Shown here: positions 48,583-56,559 of the stretch, in pieces
Layout of the letters: every line of letters starts with the position of its first letter
How positions within the stretch are numbered: position 1 is the stretch's first letter
Origin: Oleidesulfovibrio sp047973035
Lineage (GTDB): Bacteria > Desulfobacterota > Desulfovibrionia > Desulfovibrionales > Desulfovibrionaceae
Direction of reading: 5' to 3'
Assembly: GCF_047973035.1 (NCBI RefSeq)
Contig: NZ_JBKEBF010000019.1
Coordinates: 1-64,000 of the forward strand
Length of the DNA: 64,000 bases
Notes under the pieces: model-generated
The model's input: only the letters and a program-made list of their open reading frames with translations
The model's database searches: none
What the model was told of the DNA's origin: nothing
Translations under genes and position numbers: made by a program

Positions 48583-49341
48583 ATGTTGAAAGCAGTCACG
48601 TTAAGCCTGTTCGCTTTGCTGTTGGTACCATCTACCGCAGCAACCGCTTCCTCGCCCGCCAAGGCAGTGCATGAGCAAGCCACCAAGGCCATTGCCGTTG
48701 AATCCGCGGCCCAACAAAAATATCAGCAATGGACGGACCAAAAGGAACACATTGCCGCAGATATCCGTGACATGAAAGCCATGGATTCATGGCTGGAGTT
48801 CCAGAACAAAAAATACACAAAGTACATCCAAAAACAGGAAGAAACCATCTCCGAACTGGAAAGGCGTAAGGAAGAAGCCCGGCGCATCAAAATGGAACTT
48901 GAACCTTATCTGGAAACCGTTGTCGACAGCCTGAGACAATTTGTAGCGTCTGACCTGCCTTTTCTTGCTGAAGAGCGTGCAAGGCGCCTTCAGTTTCTTC
49001 AGACATCCCTCGATGATTACCGGCTGGAACTGAGCGAAAAATTACGCAGAGTGTTTGAGGCTCTGTTGATAGAAATGGAATATGGACGCAACGTAGCCAC
49101 CACTACTCAGGAATTGGACATCAACGGTGCGCCTACTCAGGTCACCATTTTCCGGCTGGGACGCACTGCGCTCTTCTATCAGACCACTGACAATACCCAA
49201 GCCGGCTATTGGGATCGCGCTTCCGGCTCATGGAAACCACTTAATGAGAGCTATTCCCGTACGCTGCATCGCGCCACAGAGATGGCAGCCCGCAAACGCG
49301 CTGTGGAACTGCTCGACTTACCAGTAGGAGCCGGACGATGA
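48583..49341 (+). CDS. DUF3450 periplasmic protein of a TonB system
   Basis: 252 residues from the ATG at 48583 (CAAGGAGCAGAC upstream; an earlier in-frame start at 48535 lacks an RBS). Signal peptide (AVTLSLFALLLVPSTAATA), then a long charged coiled coil (about 45-130) and a C-terminal half containing RRVFEALLIEMEYGRN and FRLGRTALFYQT, as in DUF3450. This family is found as the first gene of TtpC-type TonB operons in proteobacteria and is thought to assist energy transfer in the periplasm; its exact action is unknown. Its stop overlaps the next start (ATGA). Confidence 0.85.
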   Translation: MLKAVTLSLFALLLVPSTAATASSPAKAVHEQATKAIAVESAAQQKYQQWTDQKEHIAADIRDMKAMDSWLEFQNKKYTKYIQKQEETISELERRKEEARRIKMELEPYLETVVDSLRQFVASDLPFLAEERARRLQFLQTSLDDYRLELSEKLRRVFEALLIEMEYGRNVATTTQELDINGAPTQVTIFRLGRTALFYQTTDNTQAGYWDRASGSWKPLNESYSRTLHRATEMAARKRAVELLDLPVGAGR

Positions 49342-50762
49342 AACACGCATTCTTTACACTTTTCAGTTTTATAATTCTTACGAACGGGGTTCAGGCACAG
49401 AACTGGGACAAAGCAACTAACGACGTTAAAGTCATAGCGGAAAAGGCTAAGCAAAACGCAATCCAAACCACAGCCATTCTCGCAGAAGAAAAACGTACCC
49501 TCGGCAACGAAAAAGCTGCCCTGCAAGCCAGCATCAATCAGAAACAGATAAACTTTGAATCACTCAAGTTACAGTATGACAAACTGTTAGAGCACGAAAA
49601 AAAACTTAAAGAAGATCTGGCTGCCCAAGCTCATGAGCTCAAAACCATCGACGGCACAATCCGCACTTCTGCCAAGCAGGCCCGCGACTATTTTAATGAA
49701 ATCCTTACCACACCGGAGTACCCGCAGCGCGCAACCGTACTTGAAGAGATCCTTCAGCCTGAAAAATTTCCGGGACTAAGCGGCATCCGCAACCTGCTAA
49801 CCCTGTATCTGAATGAAATGACTGTTTCGGGCGAAATCACCCGCCGCACCGGAACATTCATTGGCACAGATGGATTAGATAAAACAGGAGAGCTGGTACG
49901 TATCGGCACTTTTACCGAGGCATATCGTCTGGAAGACGGAACCCTTGGCTTCTTGCGGCCTTCCAGCAACGGCGCCAAACTGGTGGCCGTGCAGGGAGCT
50001 CCGGGATGGTCTCTTTCCAAACTTATGAATGCATATTTCGACAAAGAAGGAATAGCCTTTCCGGTAGACATCTCCAACGGTGCAGCCTTCACTCGTCTGG
50101 CACAAGAACAAAAGAGTGTCTGGGACTGGCTTCGTGCAGGCGGCCTGCTGGTCTGGCCTATTATCCTTGTAGGATTTGTGGCCATGGGGCTGGTCGTGGA
50201 ACGATTCTATGCCCTAAGTAAAATCCGAGGTAACTCGGATCGCAATATGGAAAAGATCTTGACCATGGTTTCAAAAGGAGAATGGGAACAGTGCCGCGAC
50301 TTTTGCCGCCGCAAATCCCAGTTTCCCACCTGTCGTATCATCGGACACACCCTTAAGTATATTGGCAGCACCCGTGAGATCATTGAAAATGCCTTCCATG
50401 AAGGGCTACTCAAGGAACTACCTACTCTAGAGCGGTTCTTGCCGACACTAAATGTACTGGCATCTGTGGCACCGCTTCTCGGTCTGCTGGGTACAGTGAC
50501 AGGCATGATCAACACCTTTCAGATTATTACGCTATACGGCACAGGTGATCCACGCATGATGTCGGGCGGTATTTCAGAGGCTTTGATCACCACTCAGCTC
50601 GGACTGGCCGTGGCTGTACCCATTATGATTCTTCATCATGTGTTAGAGCGCAGGGTGGACAAAATCATCGGCGACATGGAGGAAAAAGGAACCGGATTCG
50701 CCGTAGCCCTTATGAAAAAGGGGCAGGTAAAAAAACGGGAGGGGCTTGATGCAGCAGCATAA
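49338..50762 (+). CDS. TtpC-like TolQ/ExbB family protein with periplasmic coiled coil
   Basis: 474 residues. Signal peptide (FFTLFSFIILTNGVQA), about 220 residues of periplasmic, partly coiled-coil sequence, then a MotA/TolQ/ExbB domain with three membrane segments (LLVWPIILVGFVAMGLVVERF; LNVLASVAPLLGLLGTVTGMI; ITTQLGLAVAVPIMI). This two-part architecture is TtpC, required by the Vibrio TonB2 system in addition to ExbB2/ExbD2. It is the second gene of the six-gene operon and overlaps the next gene. Role: inner-membrane proton-driven component energising the outer-membrane receptor. Confidence 0.85.
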   Translation: MKHAFFTLFSFIILTNGVQAQNWDKATNDVKVIAEKAKQNAIQTTAILAEEKRTLGNEKAALQASINQKQINFESLKLQYDKLLEHEKKLKEDLAAQAHELKTIDGTIRTSAKQARDYFNEILTTPEYPQRATVLEEILQPEKFPGLSGIRNLLTLYLNEMTVSGEITRRTGTFIGTDGLDKTGELVRIGTFTEAYRLEDGTLGFLRPSSNGAKLVAVQGAPGWSLSKLMNAYFDKEGIAFPVDISNGAAFTRLAQEQKSVWDWLRAGGLLVWPIILVGFVAMGLVVERFYALSKIRGNSDRNMEKILTMVSKGEWEQCRDFCRRKSQFPTCRIIGHTLKYIGSTREIIENAFHEGLLKELPTLERFLPTLNVLASVAPLLGLLGTVTGMINTFQIITLYGTGDPRMMSGGISEALITTQLGLAVAVPIMILHHVLERRVDKIIGDMEEKGTGFAVALMKKGQVKKREGLDAAA

Positions 50763-51378
50763 CCTTGTAGAGCACATGGTAGAGTACTTTCAGGCCGGCG
50801 GAGAAATCATGATCCCGCTCATGGTACTTTCTATACTTATGTGGACTCTGTCCATCGTCAAAACCATCCGTTTTGTGCGCGAACGCAGAAAAGAAACTTC
50901 GCCGAGCCAATGCCTTAAGCTATTCCAGAGTAAACGTTGTATGTCTCAGACGGATATTGCCCAATGGCAATGGGATATCCTTTCCAATTACATAGATGAA
51001 CGATGCGATGACCCCGAACTGAACCGAAACATGCTTGATGTTATCCGTGTAAAACAGGAATTCAAAGCCATGCGTTACATCGGCACCATCCTTATTCTGG
51101 CTGCCATTGCCCCGTTACTCGGGCTGCTTGGAACAGTGACAGGAATGATCACTACATTTGATGTCATTTCTCAATTTGGTACCGGTAACGCACGAGCTCT
51201 GGCATCAGGCATATCCGAAGCACTTGTTACCACCCAGAGTGGTCTTGTTGTGGCTGTTCCCGGCATGATCCTTGGCGGTTTACTTTTCCGTAGAGGGGAA
51301 AAGCTCAAAGCACGCATGGAGATTTTCTGCATCGGCCTGCAGGAGCAGACAGACAATACAATAATTTGCAAGGAATAA
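50749..51378 (+). CDS. exbB: ExbB proton channel protein
   Basis: 209 residues; the ATG at 50749 follows GGGAGGGGCTTG and overlaps the previous stop (a TTG three bases earlier is less likely). Three membrane segments: MIPLMVLSILMWTLSIV, the LILAAIAPLLGLLGTVTGMI helix and TTQSGLVVAVPGMILGGLLF. It forms the pentameric proton channel around an ExbD dimer. Smaller than the preceding TtpC-like protein and without a periplasmic extension. Confidence 0.9.
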   Translation: MQQHNLVEHMVEYFQAGGEIMIPLMVLSILMWTLSIVKTIRFVRERRKETSPSQCLKLFQSKRCMSQTDIAQWQWDILSNYIDERCDDPELNRNMLDVIRVKQEFKAMRYIGTILILAAIAPLLGLLGTVTGMITTFDVISQFGTGNARALASGISEALVTTQSGLVVAVPGMILGGLLFRRGEKLKARMEIFCIGLQEQTDNTIICKE

Positions 51379-51382
51379 GGAT

Positions 51383-51793
51383 ATGAAAAACCTCCGTTAC
51401 GCACGCGGTGCGCGAGCTCGCAGGAGCGAGCTCAACATGACGCCGCTCATCGATATGGTTTTCATCCTGCTTATTTTCTTCATCGTCACCACCAGCTTTG
51501 TGCGCGAGGCTGGAGTGGATGTACAGCGCCCTTCCGCCCAGACCGCCGAAGCTAAAGAAAAAGCGAATGTTATTCTAGGACTTACAGCTGAAGGGCAAAT
51601 CTTCGTGGAAGGCAGACCTCTGGATATTCGCACGGTACGTGCCTACATGGAACGCTTTCTGGCGGAAACACCGGATGGCTCGGTGGTTATTGTAGCTGAC
51701 AAAGAAAGCATGACCGGCGCGGCTGTTCAGGTGCTAGACCAGTGCCGCCTTGCAGGAGTGCAAAACATCAGCATTGCGGCAAGGAAAGAATAA
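51383..51793 (+). CDS. exbD: ExbD
   Basis: 136 residues: short cytoplasmic start, one membrane helix (NMTPLIDMVFILLIFFIVTTS) with the essential Asp (LID) near residue 24, and a periplasmic ExbD/TolR domain. Four bases after exbB; its TAA shares a base with the ATG of tonB. Converts proton flow through ExbB into TonB movement. Confidence 0.92.
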   Translation: MKNLRYARGARARRSELNMTPLIDMVFILLIFFIVTTSFVREAGVDVQRPSAQTAEAKEKANVILGLTAEGQIFVEGRPLDIRTVRAYMERFLAETPDGSVVIVADKESMTGAAVQVLDQCRLAGVQNISIAARKE

Positions 51794-52452
51794 TGGCCCG
51801 CAAGGTAAAAGAATCAAGCGATTTTGTGGCCGCCAGTTTGACCGCAATCCTTGTGTCTGGGATTATCTATATCGGTGTGTTGCTTTTGAATGACGCAGAA
51901 CAAGCCGGAGACTTCACCGTAGTGCAAGGAGCCATCCGCATTGCCCAACCCCATAAAGACAAGCCGACGGAACCACTCAAACGAAAAGAATTAAAAGAGG
52001 CCAAACCTCCAAAAAATCTGCCGAAAACATTTTCTTCCAAAGCACGCGCCGAAAACGTCAAGCCACGTATCAACATCAGCACGCCTAATTTCAGTGCAGA
52101 CATGCACTCAGGCCTCAAAGACGGCATCGCCATGCCCACGGGCGACCTTGGCGGTATCGGCTTTAGCATGGATGAAGTGGACGAAGCACCGCAAGTCACG
52201 CGAAGAGTACCACCTGAGTACCCTTATGGAGCCAAACGCAACCATATTGAAGGTGAAGTTATCGTTCGTATGCTGGTTACCAGCCAAGGCAAACCAAGTA
52301 ACCTTTCCATTCATTCAGCCACACCTTCAGGCGTATTTGAAACAGCAGCGCTCAATGCTGCCAACCGCTGGAAGTTCAGGCCCGGTTACTACAAAGGCCA
52401 AGCAGTGGACACTTGGGTCATAATCCCTTTCAACTTCGAGCTGACACAATGA
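51793..52452 (+). CDS. tonB: TonB energy transducer
   Basis: 219 residues. Start at 51793 (TAATG junction with exbD, AAGGAAAG upstream). One N-terminal membrane helix (AASLTAILVSGIIYIGVLLL), a Lys/Pro-rich linker (KPTEPLKRKELKEAKPPK) shorter than in E. coli TonB, and a TonB C-terminal domain (RVPPEYPYGAKRNHIEGEVIVR..., then AALNAANRWKFRPG). Gene order identifies it as TonB2-type. It should interact with the TonB box of the receptor encoded at 11861-13945. Confidence 0.92.
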   Translation: MARKVKESSDFVAASLTAILVSGIIYIGVLLLNDAEQAGDFTVVQGAIRIAQPHKDKPTEPLKRKELKEAKPPKNLPKTFSSKARAENVKPRINISTPNFSADMHSGLKDGIAMPTGDLGGIGFSMDEVDEAPQVTRRVPPEYPYGAKRNHIEGEVIVRMLVTSQGKPSNLSIHSATPSGVFETAALNAANRWKFRPGYYKGQAVDTWVIIPFNFELTQ

Positions 52453-53615
52453 AAAACTTACGCCTATTTATGACAACAGCGTTTGTTGTTCTTCTGCTAA
52501 CTAGTGATGCGCTGGCCAAGCTTCCACCTGAAGGCCGTCAGGTGCTACACAGGGCCCAAATGCTTATAAACGACAAGCTGTATACTGATGCCGCGACTCT
52601 GATCACCGGATATATGAATACGACACAAGAAGCGATTCACGCGCAAGTTTACGTCATTCTGGGCAATGCTCTGTACCAGTCAGGAAACAAAAACAAAGCC
52701 ATACTCATCTTTCAAAAAGGACTAAACGCGTACCCGGACAACGAGTTTCTGAGCTTGAACACCGCCATTACCATGCATGAACTACAACGCTATGCCGAAG
52801 CAGGCGGGATGTTCGAAAAGACCTATGTTTTACGAAAGACAGACAGGTCCGACCTACTCTATCAGGCTGGCTCCGCCTATTATCTGGGTGAAAAATATCT
52901 GGATTCTGCAAGAGTGTTACAACTACTCCTGAGTCAGTCTCCAAGGCCACATAAAGACTGGATTCGGTTGGCAATCCACGCACTGCTGGAAGCTGGTCAG
53001 TTAGCCAAAGCAAAAAAAATGGTCCTTAATTACCTTTCCGTCAGCCCTGAAGATGCCGAGTATTGGAAGCTACTGGCCAAGCTGCATCTGGAAAGTGAAG
53101 AATATCCAGAAGCAGCTGGAGCGTTAGAAGTCGGCTACAGCCTGTTTACTCCCTCACGTCAGGATTTGGAGCGTCTTGCCTCGTTGTATAAGTATCAACA
53201 GGCTCCACTCATGGCCGTCACCACCCTGCAACGTGCTTACGGAGCGTCTCCAGAGCATGAAGAGATGCTCACTATCGCGGCGCTGCTAGCTTCTGCCGGA
53301 CGAATCCAACAAGCCATTGATTATCTGGACCGGCATTCGAGAGAAGGCTCCGCACAATTAAGCAAAGGAAAATTACTCTATCAATCCCGCCAGTTCGATA
53401 AATCGGAAGTCATATTTCGCAAAGAGCTTAACTCCGACAACGCTCCTGAAGCACATTTTTTTCTGGCCCTTTGCGCATGGGAACGAAAAGACTGGAAACA
53501 GGCCAAGCAAGAGTTGAACAAGATCATTGGCCTTAGGAAATATCAAAGCAAAATTGAAGGGTACGTAGGCGTGCTGAAAGATCTCGAACTGGCTAGGGAG
53601 GAAGCGCGTGAATAA
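52449..53615 (+). CDS. TPR-repeat periplasmic protein of the TonB2 operon
   Basis: 388 residues from the ATG at 52449, which overlaps the tonB stop. Signal peptide (LFMTTAFVVLLLTSDALA) with cleavage before KLPPEG, then tetratricopeptide-like helical repeats over nearly the whole length (for example NALYQSGNKNKAILIFQKGLNAYP and LLASAGRIQQAIDYLD). TPR proteins end the Vibrio TonB2 operon and have been implicated in receptor function. Last gene of the island's plus-strand block; IS fragments follow within 100 bp. Confidence 0.8.
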   Translation: MKNLRLFMTTAFVVLLLTSDALAKLPPEGRQVLHRAQMLINDKLYTDAATLITGYMNTTQEAIHAQVYVILGNALYQSGNKNKAILIFQKGLNAYPDNEFLSLNTAITMHELQRYAEAGGMFEKTYVLRKTDRSDLLYQAGSAYYLGEKYLDSARVLQLLLSQSPRPHKDWIRLAIHALLEAGQLAKAKKMVLNYLSVSPEDAEYWKLLAKLHLESEEYPEAAGALEVGYSLFTPSRQDLERLASLYKYQQAPLMAVTTLQRAYGASPEHEEMLTIAALLASAGRIQQAIDYLDRHSREGSAQLSKGKLLYQSRQFDKSEVIFRKELNSDNAPEAHFFLALCAWERKDWKQAKQELNKIIGLRKYQSKIEGYVGVLKDLELAREEARE

Positions 53616-53658
53616 TTAACCATCATCACGTTGAAGTGCCCTAAAGATGACGTCATAA

Positions 53659-53693
53659 GGCGAGAGGCGAAAGGCGAGAGGCGAGAGGCGATT
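53659..53693. repeat. Heptanucleotide tandem repeat
   Basis: Five adjoining copies of GGCGAGA (copy 2 GGCGAAA, copy 5 GGCGATT). It sits between the TPR gene stop and the first IS fragment and could be a slippage-prone tract marking a recombination scar. Confidence 0.75.
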
Positions 53694-53715
53694 GTCCGCC
53701 CATGAAGAAAAGTAC

Positions 53716-53831
53716 ATGGGAAGACCAATTAAATATTCGAAAAGGATCAAGCTGCCCGCCGTTAAGCTCGTTACGGAGTTGGGATACTCGTGCCGCGAGG
53801 CAGGGGAACAGTTGGTGTGTAGTTCGTGGTC
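53716..53831 (+). pseudogene. IS3-family orfA fragment
   Basis: ATG at 53716 begins MGRPIKYSKRIKLPAVKLV and continues TELGYSCREAGEQL, the start of an IS3-type orfA helix-turn-helix. Homology stops at about 53831, where the terminal repeat of another element begins. Only about 35 codons remain. Confidence 0.6.
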
Positions 53832-54076
53832 GGTAATCCCACCATTTTTAGGAGGCCTGAAAAGTAGAGGCTATGCAGCCATTCTCAGTTTTTGGGCAGG
53901 GGTAATTCCCCCGATTCCCATGTTAGGTCGTTCATTATTGTAGGTCCACAACCAGTTGGCGGCGTGGTCCTGTACTTCTTCACTGCTTGAGAACAGAAAC
54001 TGCCCAAGCCAATCGGAGCGGACGGTCCGATTATACCGCTCCGCATAGGCGTCCTGTTGGGCGGCAATCCCCACAC
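53832..54076 (-). pseudogene. IS3-family orfB 3' fragment with terminal inverted repeat
   Basis: On the minus strand the reading frame gives DAYAERYNRTVRSDWLGQFLF, then NWLWTYNNERPNMGIGGITPAQKL and a stop at 53871, the C-terminal end of an IS3-group DDE transposase with its last catalytic Glu (AERYN). The sequence GGTAATCCCACCATTTTTAGG from 53832 resembles the end of such elements. The gene is cut off upstream near 54076. Confidence 0.75.
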
Positions 54077-54191
54077 ACCCTTGACATCAACAGGGTCAAA
54101 ACGCTAGGTCAGGGATCAGAGGGCGAGCAATCCACCTTTCTCAAAAAGCAATAGATTTAAACCCATTACAGCATGAAAAATTGTGCCTTTA

Positions 54192-54214
54192 TTCGAGTCT
54201 CGCCCTCGGTACCA
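54192..54214 (+). other. 3' tRNA fragment, candidate attachment site (attR)
   Basis: TTCGAGT (T loop), CTCGC (3' T stem), CCTCGGT (3' acceptor strand), A73 and CCA follow each other in the exact spacing of a tRNA 3' end, and a strong terminator lies 10 bp further. The 5' part does not fold: the GCGAG needed for the T stem is absent and no cloverleaf lies upstream. Tyrosine integrases commonly insert at this part of tRNA genes and leave such a copy. Parent tRNA not identified; an acceptor starting (G/A)CCGAGG is expected. Confidence 0.65.
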
Positions 54215-54224
54215 GAATGAAGCA

Positions 54225-54259
54225 AGGCACTTACAGATCCAAACTGTAAGTGCCTTTTT
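54225..54259 (+). terminator. Terminator after the tRNA fragment
   Basis: AGGCACTTACAG (54225-54236) pairs perfectly with CTGTAAGTGCCT (54244-54255), followed by TTTT. Strong rho-independent terminator in the position expected behind a tRNA gene. Confidence 0.85.
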
Positions 54260-54937
54260 CCGTTTTCAAAATAACAAATTATCATTCAACGACTGAGAAT
54301 GATTACAGAAAAAAGTTTCACACACATCCTTCACAATACCAGTCACAATTAGTGTGCACAGGTACGCATCGCACACATCCCTACCTGCGTGACCTTACAT
54401 CACCGTTGGTCTTTTTTTTGAAAAGTAAGAATGAGGCAGCATTCCAAGGCTAAGTTTTAGCCTTTCATCCCGCAAAAAAGCGTTTTGAATCTCTAAACAT
54501 TAAGAACGGTGAGATCAACGTACTAGCGCCACGTCCCCACCTAACACATTGGGTTTTCTAACAGCTTATAACGCAACCTTTGGCGCCAGCGTAAATTACA
54601 CACTGCCATAAAGCTCCTATGAACTACAATCCTTTGAGCACTCACGATGTTAAGTGCCATCAAAACTGCACGCTAATGCTTGTACGCTACTATGAATTCG
54701 TGTGAATCAATCAAATGTGCATTTTTTAGCACATTATGCAAAAAATAATCACATACTCTACTCAGTGAATAATAGCACCAAACGACACACCAAAAGTATC
54801 GCATCATTTAACTCAAAAACAACTTTAATATTCTTACATTTCACTTATCTATTGACAAAGTGCTGCAATAGTATTTTTGATCAGACAAGTTTGATGTCGC
54901 CATCATAACTTCTTCATAATGATAGTCCGGGGTATTC

Positions 54938-55933
54938 ATGGAACATTTTGGCTTTCCTATAGAAGTGATTGCAATATTCTTTGGAACAATTGCTGTATCA
55001 ATCTATCTGGATTTATTCGCTCACAGAAAAGCAAAAAGCATCTCTATTACGAGTGCTGCCAAGTGGTGTGCATTCTGGATTGTCATCGCCTTACTATTCT
55101 ACGTATACTTATGGATACGTTTTGATAAATACTGGGCGGACATGTATCTTGCGGGATATTTGCTTGAAAAAAGCCTTTCAATAGACAACCTGGTAGTCTT
55201 CATTGCCATTTTTTCAAGCTTCGGGATTAACTCACACCTTCAGCATAGAATTTTGTACTGGGGCATTCTTGGCGCCTTGGCCTTCAGAGCCATTTTCGTT
55301 GTCATCGGCACTGGGCTTTTCTATGCAACACCGTGGGTTGGTTTTCTCTTTGCAGCGTTTGTTGCATGGAGTGGCGTACAGATGTTGCGAGACAAAAGCA
55401 CCGGCGAAGAGATTGAAGATTACACCCATCACTGGAGCGTTAACTGTATCGGCAAATTAATGCCTGTTTACACGCGCCTCTTTGGTGAGCGTTTTTTTAT
55501 GAAGCATGATGAAATCAAATCAGAGAGCGACTCTGCACCTGTCACACGCAAAGGATTATGGTATGCGACTCCGGCTTTTCTATGCCTCGTCGCCATTGAA
55601 GCTTCAGACCTTGCTTTCGCCTTTGACTCGGTACCGGCAGTCATCTCAGTCACGCAGGAGCCTCTGCTTGTCTATGCAGCAATGATATTTGCAATTCTCG
55701 GCCTGAGAACTTTGTACTTTGTCATTGCCGCGCTGACAGACTACCTTGTACACCTTAAGAAAGCTGTAGTCGCACTGCTCTTCTTTATCGCTGCAAAGAT
55801 GACACTACAGTCGTGGAACCATGTATTCGGTGATACCGGCATCCACATTGATCCTCAGGTAAGCGTGTTGATTGTCATCGGAACACTGGCAATCGGAGTT
55901 TTAGCTTCATTCATTCTGCCAGCTAAAAAATAG
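54938..55933 (+). CDS. TerC/Alx family integral membrane protein
   Basis: 331 residues, ATG after GTCCGGGGTATTC. Eight to nine hydrophobic segments; hallmark acidic motifs in membrane helices: LLEKSLSIDNLVVFIAIF and AIEASDLAFAFDSVPAV. TerC/Alx (YkoY, MeeF/MeeY) proteins are linked to Mn2+ export, metal loading of exported enzymes and tellurite resistance. It stands alone, outside the island boundary, with a strong terminator behind it. The long leader may carry regulation that I cannot identify. Confidence 0.88.
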   Translation: MEHFGFPIEVIAIFFGTIAVSIYLDLFAHRKAKSISITSAAKWCAFWIVIALLFYVYLWIRFDKYWADMYLAGYLLEKSLSIDNLVVFIAIFSSFGINSHLQHRILYWGILGALAFRAIFVVIGTGLFYATPWVGFLFAAFVAWSGVQMLRDKSTGEEIEDYTHHWSVNCIGKLMPVYTRLFGERFFMKHDEIKSESDSAPVTRKGLWYATPAFLCLVAIEASDLAFAFDSVPAVISVTQEPLLVYAAMIFAILGLRTLYFVIAALTDYLVHLKKAVVALLFFIAAKMTLQSWNHVFGDTGIHIDPQVSVLIVIGTLAIGVLASFILPAKK

Positions 55934-55951
55934 TCGTACCCTCACAAACAA

Positions 55952-55988
55952 GCCTGCGGTGGAAAGCCTTTCGCTTTCCACCGCAGGC
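55952..55988. terminator. Terminator hairpin after the TerC gene
   Basis: GCCTGCGGTGGAAAG (55952-55966) and CTTTCCACCGCAGGC (55974-55988) form a perfect 15-bp stem with a 7-base loop; the following bases are only moderately T-rich. Confidence 0.75.
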
Positions 55989-56546
55989 ACTATCTTCTCA
56001 CTTCTTTGCCATCCGCATAAGCCCGCCATCGACGTGAGCCATAAATTATCCTGAATAGAACTTGCAACTGCAGCATAAAACAAGCTCGACGTATGCTTTA
56101 ACAAGGGTGTCTGCCCCTTAATGGCAGGCTCAGAAAAAAGCCTGGCAATATTTGTGATTATTATAGCGAAGAGGTAAGCCGGACGCGTTGCAACCTGCCG
56201 CAAACAAGTACGCTGGTTATATTCGTGCAATAAGTACAACGCATTTCGTAATAAAAATACGCGATAGCGTTGCACATCATACAGCACATCAGATTAATAA
56301 AATGCATTTTCACAATTACAACAAAGCAGCGTGTACAATCATGCGTGGCGCGGACTTCATAACTATCACTTAAACAGTACGATTACGCGCCACATCGACT
56401 TGTACAAAAAAGCACAAGCGCAAGTACAAAAAGCAACTACACTTTCATACTTGAACATCAAGACAAAAATCTTACAAACTCTATTGCCACAACAGTTTCC
56501 GAGGAGTATGCCTCCCTACTTGGCGCCATTACTGCGCTAAGAATAT
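55989..56546. other. Intergenic region upstream of the SulP gene
   Basis: About 560 bp without a convincing gene. Two near-identical GTACAAAAAGCA-type stretches occur at about 56401 and 56425. Nothing else recognised. Confidence 0.35.
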
Positions 56547-56559
56547 AGGAGGCCTCTTG

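Larger units (their letters stand above)
54077..54937. other. Island boundary and leader region of the TerC gene
   Basis: 860 bp with no confident protein gene. It holds the 3' tRNA fragment (54192-54214) and its terminator (54225-54259). The AT-rich remainder precedes the TerC gene; I looked for a manganese (yybP-ykoY) riboswitch, common ahead of TerC/Alx genes, and did not recognise one. ATTATCATT and GAGAATGAT near 54278-54304 resemble half Fur sites but do not form a good box. Confidence 0.5.

Noticed and set aside
54120..54214. Complete tRNA gene ending at 54214
   Set aside because: The 60-70 bases upstream do not form D, anticodon or T stems; only the 3' 23 bases fit a tRNA.
54260..54937. 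yybP-ykoY manganese riboswitch in the TerC leader
   Set aside because: The conserved GGGGAGUA-type core and paired elements could not be found by eye; needs a covariance-model search to exclude.
55907..56287. 126-codon minus-strand ORF behind the TerC gene
   Set aside because: It runs through the terminator hairpin, has no RBS and no recognised family.
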